Made by a program: the position numbers and the translations under genes. The notes beneath the pieces were generated by a model. The model saw only the letters and a list, made by a program, of their open reading frames with translations, searched no databases and had not been told where the DNA came from. From VXYL01 sp964348085 (GTDB taxonomy: Bacteria; Pseudomonadota; Gammaproteobacteria; Pseudomonadales; Azotimanducaceae), in NCBI GenBank assembly GCA_964348085.1, contig CAYGBI010000042.1, positions 1-33,717 of the forward strand: a stretch of DNA of 33,717 nucleotides, written 5' to 3'. This document shows, piece after piece, positions 1 through 8,081 of this stretch; the stretch's first letter is position 1; every line of letters starts with the position of its first letter.

Positions 1-697
1 CCCGAAGTCCCCGCGTCTGCGGGCCAAAGGCCGCTCTCGCCGTGCGAAAGGAGCCCGTCGTTTCGTGAGCGACAAGCCCGAACCCGCGCGCGAAATGTCG
101 GCCGGACGTACGGCGGCACGAATCTTCGCGAGCCCCTCCAAGCGTTGTTGGCCCAAGAGCCGGACGAGCTAACCGATCAGACCGTGGCGACGAGTCCAAA
201 CCGTTGACCGTTCGCGTAGGAATGGAGCGGTTCACCATCGCTCGAACGCCACACGCAAGCGACGAGGTAGACCCCCAAGCGTTATGAGCCGCGGCCGGCG
301 GTACAAGCGACGTCACGAGAGTTGCCGTTTAGATGCCGATGCCGGATTTACGCCGTTGAATTACACCGAAACCCGCTTTCGCGACAGCGACTTTCCGTGG
401 CGCTGCCGCCTGCGCCACTCGGGCGGCCGCTTCTCCGCAAACGCCCGCGCACCCTCGACCGCGTCCTCGGACGAGCCTTGAGAGGGCCCGAGCGCTCCGC
501 GGCCCTACCGTTGGACAGCCAAGGGCGAAGACGTCTTGGCAAAGATCGAGCGCGCACGGACGTGGCTGGCAGAGGTCCAAGAGCCCCATCATTAATTCAA
601 ACTATTTCTGGTGCGGAACACTAGGGAGCGCCATGCCGCGGCCAGACGGTGCGCGGCAATACAACCGGACAGAGCACTCGCAGGATAAACGAAGCGT
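1..697. other. No supportable gene
   Basis: Only short overlapping reading frames are open here on both strands, with arginine-rich compositions typical of chance frames in GC-rich DNA. The stretch lies downstream of dcd, which is transcribed leftwards. I recognise no RNA gene, no rho-independent terminator with a T run, and no family motif. A decayed gene cannot be excluded. Confidence 0.5.
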
Positions 698-1261
698 TCA
701 AGTGCGCGGCAAAACGACGCCCGTTTGCCGCTGGTACTTGCCGCCTCGGTCGCGGTATGAAACCTCGCACGGCTCGTCGCTTTGCAGGAACAGCAACTGC
801 GCCACGCCTTCATTGGCGTAGATTTTCGCCGGTAGGTTGGTGGTGTTGGAGAACTCCAACGTTACATGGCCTTCCCACTCCGGTTCGAGCGGGGTCACGT
901 TGACGATGATGCCGCATCGGGCGTAGGTCGATTTGCCGACGCAAAGCGTCAGTACGTCGCGCGGGATGCGGAAGTACTCGATGGTGCGCGCCAAGGCGAA
1001 GGCGTTCGGGGGAATGATGCAGCTTTCGCTGCTGACGTTGACGAAGCTGCGCTCGTCGAACTCCTTGGGGTCGACGGTGGCGGAATAGATGTTGGTGAAC
1101 ACCTTGAACTCCGGTGCGCAGCGCACGTCGTAGCCGTAGCTGGACGTGCCGAAGGAAATCACGCGGGCGCCGTCGACCTTGCGCACCTGGTCGGCGACGA
1201 ACGGTTCGATCATGCCCTCGGCCGCCCGCTCCCGAATCCAGCGGTCGGACTTGATGGTCAT
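698..1261 (-). CDS. dcd: dCTP deaminase
   Basis: The 187-residue protein converts dCTP to dUTP, feeding dTMP synthesis in the cytoplasm. It is near the usual family length of about 190. I see the family blocks SSYGYDVR, GKSTYARCGIIVNVTPLEP and EWEGHVTLEFSN, which includes the catalytic Glu, followed by the ANEGVAQLLF region that shapes the trimer interface. The start is the ATG at 1261, which overlaps the apbC stop as ATGA. A longer frame exists upstream (to 1792) but runs over apbC in another frame and is a shadow. The ATGA overlap implies translational coupling with apbC, and the apbC-dcd pair next to metG is a familiar gammaproteobacterial arrangement. Confidence 0.95.
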   Translation of the reverse strand: MTIKSDRWIRERAAEGMIEPFVADQVRKVDGARVISFGTSSYGYDVRCAPEFKVFTNIYSATVDPKEFDERSFVNVSSESCIIPPNAFALARTIEYFRIPRDVLTLCVGKSTYARCGIIVNVTPLEPEWEGHVTLEFSNTTNLPAKIYANEGVAQLLFLQSDEPCEVSYRDRGGKYQRQTGVVLPRT

Positions 1262-2295
1262 CGATCGTCCATGCGAATCGTCGGTGGCGGCGCAGCGCCT
1301 TTGGCCGTGCGCCAAAGTTGACCGGCGACGCGCCTCGCGCAGGCGATATAAAGCGCCGCCACCTTGCCGTTCGGGTCGGCGACGACCGTCGGTTGGCCGC
1401 CGTCGGTCGACTCGCGAATGCGGGGGTCCAAGGGGAAAGCGCCCAACAGGTCGACGCCGTACTCCGCCGCGACTTGAGCACCACCACCTTCGCCGAACAA
1501 GCGATGGGACTTGCCGCAGCCGTCGCATTCGAACCAGCTCATGTTCTCGACGATGCCGAGAATGGGAACATCCACTTTGCGGAACATCTCGATGCCCTTG
1601 CGGGCGTCCAATAAGGCGATGTCCTGTGGCGTGGTCACGATCACCGCCCCGCTCACCCGCGCTTGCTGCGAGAGCGTGAGCTGGATGTCGCCCGTGCCGG
1701 GGGGCATGTCCACCACCAGATAGTCCAAGTCGCTCCATGCCGTTTGCCCGATGAGCTGCTGCAGGGCGCCGGAGGCCATCGGGCCGCGCCACACCATGGG
1801 GGTCTTGTCGGTCACCAGCATGCTCATGGAGATGGCCTCGATACCGTGCGCCTTCACCGGTACGAAGTGACGCTGATCGCGCACCTCGGGCCGCTTGCCT
1901 TCGGGCACGCCGAGCATCATGCCTTGGCTCGGGCCGTAGATATCCGCATCGAGAACGCCCGCCTTGGCGCCGGCTCGATCCAACGCCAGCGCGAGATTCA
2001 CCGCCGTGGTGGATTTGCCGACGCCCCCCTTGCCGGAAGCCACGGCAACGATGTGGGCAGCACCCGGGACGCCGCCACCTGGCGGCGGGGCGAAGGTGAG
2101 GTCGAGCGTGACGGCGTCCCGCAACCGCTGCGACAACGCTTCGCTATAGGGCGCGACCAAGCCGTCCACCGGGTAGCCGAGCACCGCATCAATGTGCCAA
2201 CGCCCGTCCAACCGGGCGGCGCGGCGAATGGCCCCGAGTTCCCCCCAAGGAACACCGAGCACGGGATCGGGGAAACTGTCTAGCGGATTCGGCAT
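1258..2295 (-). CDS. apbC: Iron-sulfur cluster carrier ApbC/Mrp
   Basis: This 345-residue P-loop ATPase of the Mrp/NBP35 family carries and delivers Fe-S clusters. A short divergent MIP18/DUF59-like N-terminal region (about residues 8-65) precedes the deviant Walker A GKGGVGKS at 88-95. The ADIYGPSQ block, the VDMPPGTGD block and the ENMSWFECDGCG segment with its CxxC cluster ligands follow. I chose the ATG at 2295; a TTG at 2304 adds three residues without better support. The gene is divergent from metG and overlaps dcd by four bases, so it is probably the first gene of a two-gene operon. A TATAAT on this strand at 2325-2330 lies just upstream. Confidence 0.95.
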   Translation of the reverse strand: MPNPLDSFPDPVLGVPWGELGAIRRAARLDGRWHIDAVLGYPVDGLVAPYSEALSQRLRDAVTLDLTFAPPPGGGVPGAAHIVAVASGKGGVGKSTTAVNLALALDRAGAKAGVLDADIYGPSQGMMLGVPEGKRPEVRDQRHFVPVKAHGIEAISMSMLVTDKTPMVWRGPMASGALQQLIGQTAWSDLDYLVVDMPPGTGDIQLTLSQQARVSGAVIVTTPQDIALLDARKGIEMFRKVDVPILGIVENMSWFECDGCGKSHRLFGEGGGAQVAAEYGVDLLGAFPLDPRIRESTDGGQPTVVADPNGKVAALYIACARRVAGQLWRTAKGAAPPPTIRMDDR

Positions 2296-2429
2296 GACGC
2301 CCAACCGGAGCGGTGAGGCGATGAATTATACCGCCCCGCCACCTTACTACCCACACCTACCCACACCACCCATACTACCCACGGCGCTTAAGCGCTATAG
2401 TCTCGCGCCCTTCGACACGCAGTAAGGCC
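2296..2429. promoter_or_regulatory. Divergent apbC/metG promoter region with ACCCAC direct repeats
   Basis: The spacer between divergent genes must hold both promoters. On the minus strand a perfect TATAAT (2325-2330) would start apbC mRNA about 20-25 bases before the ATG, although I see no good -35 box. On the plus strand a TATAGT at about 2390-2400 is a weak candidate for metG. Between them, 2348-2382 holds four head-to-tail copies of a TACCCACA-like unit spaced 9-10 bases apart, about one helical turn, upstream of the apbC -10. Confidence 0.45.
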
Positions 2430-4430
2430 ATGCGTCGAATCCTCGTCACCAGCGCACTGCCGAACGCCAACGGCGCCATCCATCTCGGCCATCTGTTCGA
2501 GCACATCCAAACGGATATTTGGGTGCGTTTCCAGCGCATGGCCGGCAACCAGTGCGTCTACGTTTGCGCGGACGACGCCCACGGCACGGCGACCATGCTC
2601 AAAGCCGAGAGCGAAGGCGTGACGCCGGAGGCGTTGATCGACCGGCTGCGCGCGGAGCACGCGGAGGACTTTCGCCGCTTTCTCATCAGCCACGACAACT
2701 ACCACTCCACCCACTCGCCGGAGAACGAGCATTACGCAGGCTTGATCTACCAACGCTTGGCGGCGGGCGGTTACACGTTTACCGCCAACGTGGCGCAGCT
2801 CTACGACCCGGAACGCAAGTTGTTTTTGGCGGATCGCTACCTAAAGGGCATTTGCCCGCGCTGCGGGGCCACCGATCAGTACGGCGACAACTGCCAAGAG
2901 TGCGGCGCCACCTACGACGCCACGGAGCTCCTCGAACCGCGTTCGCTGTTGTCGGAGGCGCAACCGGTGCTGCGCGATTCCACCCACTACTTCGTCGACT
3001 TGGCACGCTTCACGGACTACTTGCGGGACTGGACGACTAGCGGCACCTTGCAGCCCGAAGTAGCCAACAAGCTGGCCGAATGGCTCACCGACGGCTTGAA
3101 AGCGTGGGACATCAGCCGCGACGCGCCGTATTTCGGCTTTCCCATCCCGGATGCCGAGGGCAAGTACTTCTACGTCTGGATGGACGCGCCCATCGGCTAC
3201 ATGGCGAGCTTCAAGAACCTGTGCGAGCGCACGGAGGGACTCGAATTCGAGGACTTCTGGTCGCCCGACAGCGACGCCGAGGTGCATCACTTCATCGGCA
3301 AGGACATCGTCAACTTCCACTGTTTGTTCTGGCCCGCGGTGCTCGACAACAGCGGCTTCCGCACGCCGACTCGCGTACACACCCACGGCATGATTACCGT
3401 CGATGGCCAGCAGATGTCCAAGTCTCGCGGCACCTTCATCAATGCCAGCACCTATCTCGAGCATCTCGACCCGGAGTGCTTGCGCTACTACTTCGCCACC
3501 AAGATCGCCGCGAATAGCGACGATATGGACCTCAATCTCGCCGACTTCGTGCAACGCGTGAACGCCGATCTGGTGGGCAAGGTGGTGAATATCGCCTCCC
3601 GGTGCGCCGGCTTCATCGGCAGACAATTCGGCGGCAAACTGGCCGCGACGGTCGAAAACGAGGCGCTATGGGCGGAGGTTTCAAGCGCGCGACACGACCT
3701 CGCGGAACTCTACGAACGGGGCGATGTGGGCCGCGCCGTGCGTCAAATCACGGCGTTGGCGGACCACGCCAACCGCTACATCGCCGAGCGGGAGCCGTGG
3801 AAACATCTGAAGAACCCGGACAAACGCGATGAAGTTCAAGGCGTCTGTTCGTTAGGGCTGAACGTATTCCGCGCGCTTGCGGTTTACTTGAAGCCCATCC
3901 TGCCAACCATGGCGGCCAAAGCCGAGGCGTTTCTTCAAGTCGCCCCGTTGACTTGGCAGGACGCCGCAACCCCGTTGCTGAATCACGAAATCGGCAGCTT
4001 CAAACCGCTGTTCATGCGCATCGAAAAGAAGGCCGTGGACAGGATGGTGGCGGCGACGCGCGCCGAGGCGCAACAGACGCAGGCGGCCGAAGAAGACGGC
4101 CAAGCGGAGACCATTGGCATTGACGACTTCCAGAAGATCGACCTGCGGGTGGCGAAGGTCGTCAACGCCAAGCTGGTCGAAGGCGCCGACAAACTCTTGG
4201 ACTTGACCTTGGACGTGGGCGATCACCAACGGCGCGTATTCTCCGGCATTCGCTCCGCCTACGCGCCTCGCGATCTAGTAGGCCGCTTCGCGGTGGTCGT
4301 CGCCAACTTGGCGCCGCGCAAGATGCGCTTCGGCGTGTCCGAAGGCATGGTCTTGGCCGCAGGAGACGGTGACGACATCTTCCTCGTCACGTTGGACGCC
4401 GGTGCCCAACCGGGAATGCGGGTGACCTGA
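2430..4430 (+). CDS. metG: Methionyl-tRNA synthetase
   Basis: This 666-residue cytoplasmic class I aminoacyl-tRNA synthetase charges tRNA-Met with methionine. The N-terminal catalytic domain has the HIGH-type HLGH at residues 18-21. The zinc knuckle has Cys142, Cys145, Cys155 and Cys158, and the KMSKS loop is QMSKS at 328-332. An anticodon-binding helical domain follows. The last roughly 100 residues, beginning near IDDFQKIDLRVAKV, form the Trbp111/EMAP-like tRNA-binding domain used for dimerisation. Length matches the long bacterial form. The ATG at 2430 follows an AGTAAGG ribosome-binding sequence. The rsxA start lies six bases beyond the stop, so metG probably leads the rsx transcript. Confidence 0.97.
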   Translation: MRRILVTSALPNANGAIHLGHLFEHIQTDIWVRFQRMAGNQCVYVCADDAHGTATMLKAESEGVTPEALIDRLRAEHAEDFRRFLISHDNYHSTHSPENEHYAGLIYQRLAAGGYTFTANVAQLYDPERKLFLADRYLKGICPRCGATDQYGDNCQECGATYDATELLEPRSLLSEAQPVLRDSTHYFVDLARFTDYLRDWTTSGTLQPEVANKLAEWLTDGLKAWDISRDAPYFGFPIPDAEGKYFYVWMDAPIGYMASFKNLCERTEGLEFEDFWSPDSDAEVHHFIGKDIVNFHCLFWPAVLDNSGFRTPTRVHTHGMITVDGQQMSKSRGTFINASTYLEHLDPECLRYYFATKIAANSDDMDLNLADFVQRVNADLVGKVVNIASRCAGFIGRQFGGKLAATVENEALWAEVSSARHDLAELYERGDVGRAVRQITALADHANRYIAEREPWKHLKNPDKRDEVQGVCSLGLNVFRALAVYLKPILPTMAAKAEAFLQVAPLTWQDAATPLLNHEIGSFKPLFMRIEKKAVDRMVAATRAEAQQTQAAEEDGQAETIGIDDFQKIDLRVAKVVNAKLVEGADKLLDLTLDVGDHQRRVFSGIRSAYAPRDLVGRFAVVVANLAPRKMRFGVSEGMVLAAGDGDDIFLVTLDAGAQPGMRVT

Positions 4431-4436
4431 CGCCAC

Positions 4437-5015
4437 GTGACGGACCTGCTGCTCATCCTCCTCGCCGCAGCGCTCGTCAACAACTTCGTGCTGGTGCAGT
4501 TCTTGGGCCTATGCCCGTTCGTCGGCACGTCCGGCCGTTTCGAGACCGCGCTGCCGATGACGTTGGCGACCATGTTCGTGTTGGCGGTGGCGGCGATCAG
4601 CACACACCTCGTGTACCGCTATGTTCTCGTGCCGCTCGATGTCGGCTACTTGCGCATCGTCGCGTTCATCGTGGTCATCGCCGCTACCGTGCAGTTCACC
4701 GAGTTGTTCATACGCGCCGCAAGCCCGCTGCTGCATCGCATGTTGGGTATCTTCTTGCCGCTCATCACCTCCAACTGCGCGGTGTTGGGCGTCACTCTGA
4801 TCGCCGTCGACGAAGGGCTTTCGCTCGCCCGAACGCTGCTGCTCGCCATCGGCGCGGGGCTTGGCTTCGGCATCGCGATCGTCGCGTTCGCCGCCCTGCG
4901 CGAGCGCGTCCACGACGACGCCGTGCCGAGACCCTTTCGCGGCCCGCCGCTGGCCTTGGTGACGGTCGGCTTCATGGCCTTGGCGTTCTACGGCTTTCGC
5001 GGTTTGGGCGCATGA
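4437..5015 (+). CDS. rsxA: Rnf/Rsx electron transport complex subunit A
   Basis: A 192-residue integral membrane subunit of the Rnf/Rsx ion-translocating ferredoxin:NAD oxidoreductase. Six hydrophobic segments are apparent. I recognise the conserved start LAAALVNNFVLVQFLGLCPF and the inner ITSNCAVLGV block, whose Cys residues belong to the membrane Fe-S site shared with RnfE/NqrD/NqrE. The start is the GTG at 4437, six bases after metG and preceded by GGGTGA inside the metG 3' end. The stop overlaps the rsxB start as ATGA. No RsxE homolog of this subunit follows later in the operon. Confidence 0.95.
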   Translation: MTDLLLILLAAALVNNFVLVQFLGLCPFVGTSGRFETALPMTLATMFVLAVAAISTHLVYRYVLVPLDVGYLRIVAFIVVIAATVQFTELFIRAASPLLHRMLGIFLPLITSNCAVLGVTLIAVDEGLSLARTLLLAIGAGLGFGIAIVAFAALRERVHDDAVPRPFRGPPLALVTVGFMALAFYGFRGLGA

Positions 5016-5509
5016 CCGCGGCGTTGGTTTTGGGCGGCATCGGCCTCGTCGTTGGCGTCTTGCTGTCAATCGCCCGTTTGGCGCTCGCCGCCAAGACCAA
5101 GGACAGCGAGGCCACCGTGGTGGACGCCATCGATGCGCTGCTGCCGCAAAGCCAGTGCGCGCAGTGCGGCTATCCGGGCTGTCGGCCGTATGCGGAAGCG
5201 GTGGCCGCCGGCGAACGACTGGACCTGTGCCCGCCGGGCGGCCCGGAGACCGCGGCCGCACTCAAGCGGCTGCTCGCCCGGGACGGCGAACTGGCGAGCC
5301 TCGCCGAACCACGCGAACAGGTCGCGCGCATCGTCGAGAAGGACTGCGTGGGTTGCGCCTTGTGCATCGCCGCCTGCCCCGTGGATGCGATCGTCGGCGC
5401 ACCGGGCTATCTGCACGCCGTCATCGGAGCACACTGCACGGGTTGCGAATTGTGCGTGCCGGTCTGTCCGGTGGATTGCATCGAGTTGGATGCGGTCCCT
5501 GCACGTTAG
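5012..5509 (+). CDS. rsxB: Rnf/Rsx electron transport complex subunit B
   Basis: A 165-residue iron-sulfur subunit with one N-terminal membrane helix (about residues 3-27). A four-Cys domain (Cys49, 52, 57, 73) resembles the Fe-S domain that docks ferredoxin-type electrons. Two ferredoxin motifs follow, Cys112/115/118/122 and Cys142/145/148/152, for 4Fe-4S clusters. The ATG at 5012 overlaps the rsxA stop, which indicates coupling. The length is slightly under the usual 180-190 residues, mainly at the C terminus. Confidence 0.95.
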   Translation: MTAALVLGGIGLVVGVLLSIARLALAAKTKDSEATVVDAIDALLPQSQCAQCGYPGCRPYAEAVAAGERLDLCPPGGPETAAALKRLLARDGELASLAEPREQVARIVEKDCVGCALCIAACPVDAIVGAPGYLHAVIGAHCTGCELCVPVCPVDCIELDAVPAR

Positions 5510-5533
5510 GTCCTCGCCGAGACTTGCCGAGAG

Positions 5534-6550
5534 ATGGGCGGCCACGTCTACGAGTTTCCCCCGCTCGACGACTCGGCGGACACCGCCGTAGTCGTCGAGC
5601 GAATCGACGCGGCCGGCATCGTTGGCATGGGCGGCGCCGGCTATCCGACCGCCAAGAAAGTCGAGCAGGCGATCGCCGCCGGCGCGGACTTCGTAATCGG
5701 CAACGGCATGGCGAACGAGCCGGGCGTCGAAGCGGATCGCACGCTCTTGCGCGAGCACTTCGCCCAAGTGGTGGCGGGCTTGCGAATCGTCGCCCGCTGC
5801 TTGGGCGGAGCGGAAGCGGCAGTGGCCGTGCCGCCGGGGAGTTCGCTGCCCTCTCCCGCGGTCGCCATCGAGGTCGGCTACCCCTCGGGCGACGAACGCG
5901 ACTTGGTCGCTCGCTTGACCGGCCGCCGCGTACCGGCCAACGGCTATCCCACCGATGTGCGCACCCTAGTGCTCAACGTGGCCACGCTGTTCGCCGTATT
6001 CGAAGCGGTAATGCTCGGCCGCGCCCTCCGGCGGCGCCTCGTCAGTTTTGCCGGCACCAGCGCTTGGGTTGCCATCGGCACGCCGCTGGCCGACTTGCCC
6101 ATCGAGACGTACGGACGAGAGTTACGAACAGGCGGCGCACTAACCGGCAGGCCCGCGCCGCCCGACGCCCTCGTCGAGGCCACCACCTACAGTGTCGGCG
6201 CGGCGCCACCCCCCGCCTTAACCTGCATCGGCTGCGGCCGTTGCGACATCGCCTGCCCGGAGGGCCTCTCGCCCGAGCGCTTGCACGCGGCGTTCGAAAC
6301 GGGTGCGCTGAACGAGACCGCGACCGCCTGCATCGAGTGCGGCGCCTGCACCGAGCAGTGCCCAAGCGGTATCGATCTCGTCAACGAGTTTCGCGCCATC
6401 AAACGACGAATCCGCCACGACGCCACGCTGAAACAACGCACCGAAGCGGCGCGCCGACGATCCACCGCACGCACCGAACGCTTAGCGCGACAAGCCCGGC
6501 AACGACAAGCACATCGCGAGCAACGACTGCGGACCCCGCGGCAATGGTAG
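5534..6550 (+). CDS. rsxC: Rnf/Rsx complex subunit C, N-terminally short
   Basis: Peripheral subunit expected to bind NADH and FMN and pass electrons through two 4Fe-4S clusters. At 338 residues it is much shorter than typical RnfC (about 450-750). The protein starts just before the GMGGAGYPT flavin/nucleotide loop (residues 31-39), so the N-terminal barrel-sandwich domain of about 120-130 residues is missing. The usual NAAECEPY segment is changed here to NGMANEPG, losing the Cys. Cluster ligands are intact: Cys231/234/237/241 and Cys266/269/272/276. A basic, Arg/Ala-rich tail follows. rsxB ends in the same frame at 5509, so no longer in-frame start is possible. Confidence 0.9.
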   Translation: MGGHVYEFPPLDDSADTAVVVERIDAAGIVGMGGAGYPTAKKVEQAIAAGADFVIGNGMANEPGVEADRTLLREHFAQVVAGLRIVARCLGGAEAAVAVPPGSSLPSPAVAIEVGYPSGDERDLVARLTGRRVPANGYPTDVRTLVLNVATLFAVFEAVMLGRALRRRLVSFAGTSAWVAIGTPLADLPIETYGRELRTGGALTGRPAPPDALVEATTYSVGAAPPPALTCIGCGRCDIACPEGLSPERLHAAFETGALNETATACIECGACTEQCPSGIDLVNEFRAIKRRIRHDATLKQRTEAARRRSTARTERLARQARQRQAHREQRLRTPRQW

Positions 6551-7195
6551 CCGGCGCCCGGAGCGCAAAGGCGCGGCGCGTTGGGGACACCCACCGGGGC
6601 GTTGGGGTGGGCGGGCGCGGCGCGTTGGACACCCACTTGCGGCAGCGCGTAGGCGGGTTCGGAACTGCTTTAGGGACACCCACTTAGTGGGCGGGTTGGT
6701 GTTTTTGGGGACACCCTCTGTGGCTGGGGGGCGTGTTTGGGACACCCACTTGCTGGCTGGATGTGGCTGGACGGGACGCCCACTTGCTGGCTGGACGGGA
6801 CGCCCACTTGCAGCGGCACGTAAGCGCGGTGCGTAAGGGACACCCACTACCGGACGGGCGTGTGGGACATCCACTAACCGAGGGCGTGTTTTTTTGGCGT
6901 GTTCGGGACACCCACCTGCGGCGGGCGGCGTGTTCGGGACACCCACCACCACGCGGCGGCGTGTTCGGGACACCCACCACCACGCCGGCGATCATGGATC
7001 GCGTCTTGCTCGCGCTGCGCCGGTGATCGGTGTCTCGTTTGGGGCGCCTTGGGAGGCGCCTTGGCGATACCCACTGATGGCTGGGGCGGGTCGGGTCACC
7101 CACTGGTAGCGAGGACGGGGCGGTAACGTGATCAGGACACCCACTTTGATCAGGACACCCACTTAGCAGGTCGGCGGCATGTTCGGGACACCCAC
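6551..7195. repeat. Array of GGGACACCCAC repeats between rsxC and rsxD
   Basis: At least 16 same-strand copies of an 11-base core GGGACACCCAC, or one- or two-base variants, begin near 6584, 6627, 6673, 6708, 6739, 6773, 6797, 6837, 6864, 6905, 6936, 6967, 7093, 7134, 7152 and 7185. Spacing is irregular, 18-46 bases apart from one gap of 126. Variants include GGGACGCCCAC (twice), GGGACATCCAC and GGGTCACCCAC. Spacers are partly repeated (TTGCTGGCTGG; GTGTTC before the core; CACCACG after it). The core is an imperfect palindrome with GGG/CCC arms. All frames tend to stay open, which produces artefactual ORFs on the minus strand. The array sits inside an operon that is normally compact. Confidence 0.9.
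6964..7047 (+). pseudogene. Decayed duplicate of the rsxD 5' end
   Basis: About 80 bases here repeat 7182-7266, the beginning of rsxD, with only a few differences. They start at the same TTCGGGACACCCACC junction and include the ATGGATCGC start of the hydrophobic N terminus. A one-base deletion relative to rsxD puts a stop codon after MDRVLLALRR, so this copy cannot make RsxD. Just after it, two GGCGCC palindromes (7043-7048 and 7055-7060) can form a short hairpin without a T tract. The duplication must have been made together with, or by, the surrounding repeat array. Confidence 0.85.
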
Positions 7196-8081
7196 CACCA
7201 CGCCGGCGATCATGGATCGCGTGTTGCTCGCGCTGGCGCCGGTGATCGGCGTCTCGGTTTGGGCGTTCGGTGCGATGGTGCTCGCTCAGTGCGCGGTCGC
7301 TCTCGTCGCCGGGGCGGCCTTCGACGCGCTCTGCTGGCGACTGCGCAAGCGGCCGACGCTGCCTTTCGCGGATCGCAGCGTGCCGGTGACGTGCCTGTTG
7401 ATCGCCCTCGCCATGCCACCCTCGGCGCCGTTGTGGATCGTCGCGGTAGCGGTGGGTATCGCCATCGTCCTCGCCAAGGAACTCTACGGCGGCTTGGGCA
7501 GGAACGTCTTCAATCCGGCCATGGCGGGCTATGCCGCGGTGCTGGTCGCCTATCCGCGCCCGCTCGCCACCATGGACGCCACCACCGGCGCGACGGCGTT
7601 GGACGCGCTGAAGTTTCGCGGCGCTGCCACCGTCCAAGAAGCCGCCGAAGGTTCCGCGTTCGGTGCGCTCGGTGCCGTCGGCTTCGAGTGGGTGAACGCG
7701 GTGGCGTTGGCCGGCGGCGTATACCTCGTGTTGATCCGCGTGGTGCATTGGCGCATTCCAACAGCGGTGCTGCTCGGCGTCGCTGCGCCGGCGGCTGCGT
7801 TCTACGACGGCGGCAGTTCGGCGAGCTTGGGCTCGCCGCTGTTCCATTGGTTCGCCGGCGCGACGATGCTCGCCGCGTTCTTTATCGCCACCGATCCGGT
7901 GACGGCACCGCGGGCCGCCGCCCATCAGTGGCTGTTCGGCATCGCCATCGGCGCCTTGGTGTTTACGATTCGCGCAGTTGGCGGTTACCCCGACGGCGTC
8001 GCCTTCGCGGTACTGCTCGCCAACCTTGCGACCCCTGTGCTCGACCGACTGCACGGCGACCGTGCTCCGCGCGCTGCGTAA
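7179..8081 (+). CDS. rsxD: Rnf/Rsx electron transport complex subunit D
   Basis: A 300-residue polytopic membrane subunit that carries covalent FMN. The flavinylation motif TTGAT (residues 135-139) is present, with Thr139 the expected attachment residue. The conserved LAKELYGGLGRNVFNPAMAG and FFIATDPVTAP blocks are also present. The family is usually about 350 residues. The first residues, MFGTPTTTPAI, are encoded by a copy of the GGGACACCCAC repeat, so translation may instead begin at the ATG at 7212 (MDRVLLAL), giving 289 residues. Neither start has a strong ribosome-binding site. It overlaps the rsxG start. Confidence 0.92.
   Translation: MFGTPTTTPAIMDRVLLALAPVIGVSVWAFGAMVLAQCAVALVAGAAFDALCWRLRKRPTLPFADRSVPVTCLLIALAMPPSAPLWIVAVAVGIAIVLAKELYGGLGRNVFNPAMAGYAAVLVAYPRPLATMDATTGATALDALKFRGAATVQEAAEGSAFGALGAVGFEWVNAVALAGGVYLVLIRVVHWRIPTAVLLGVAAPAAAFYDGGSSASLGSPLFHWFAGATMLAAFFIATDPVTAPRAAAHQWLFGIAIGALVFTIRAVGGYPDGVAFAVLLANLATPVLDRLHGDRAPRAA

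Noticed and set aside
5155..6687. A 510-residue plus-strand open frame overlapping rsxB and rsxC
   Set aside because: It is an Arg/Gly-rich shadow in another frame; RsxB and RsxC with their Cys motifs explain the DNA.
6551..7195. CRISPR array
   Set aside because: The repeated unit is only 11 bases, spacing varies from 18 to 126 bases, spacers are themselves partly repeated, and no cas gene is present.
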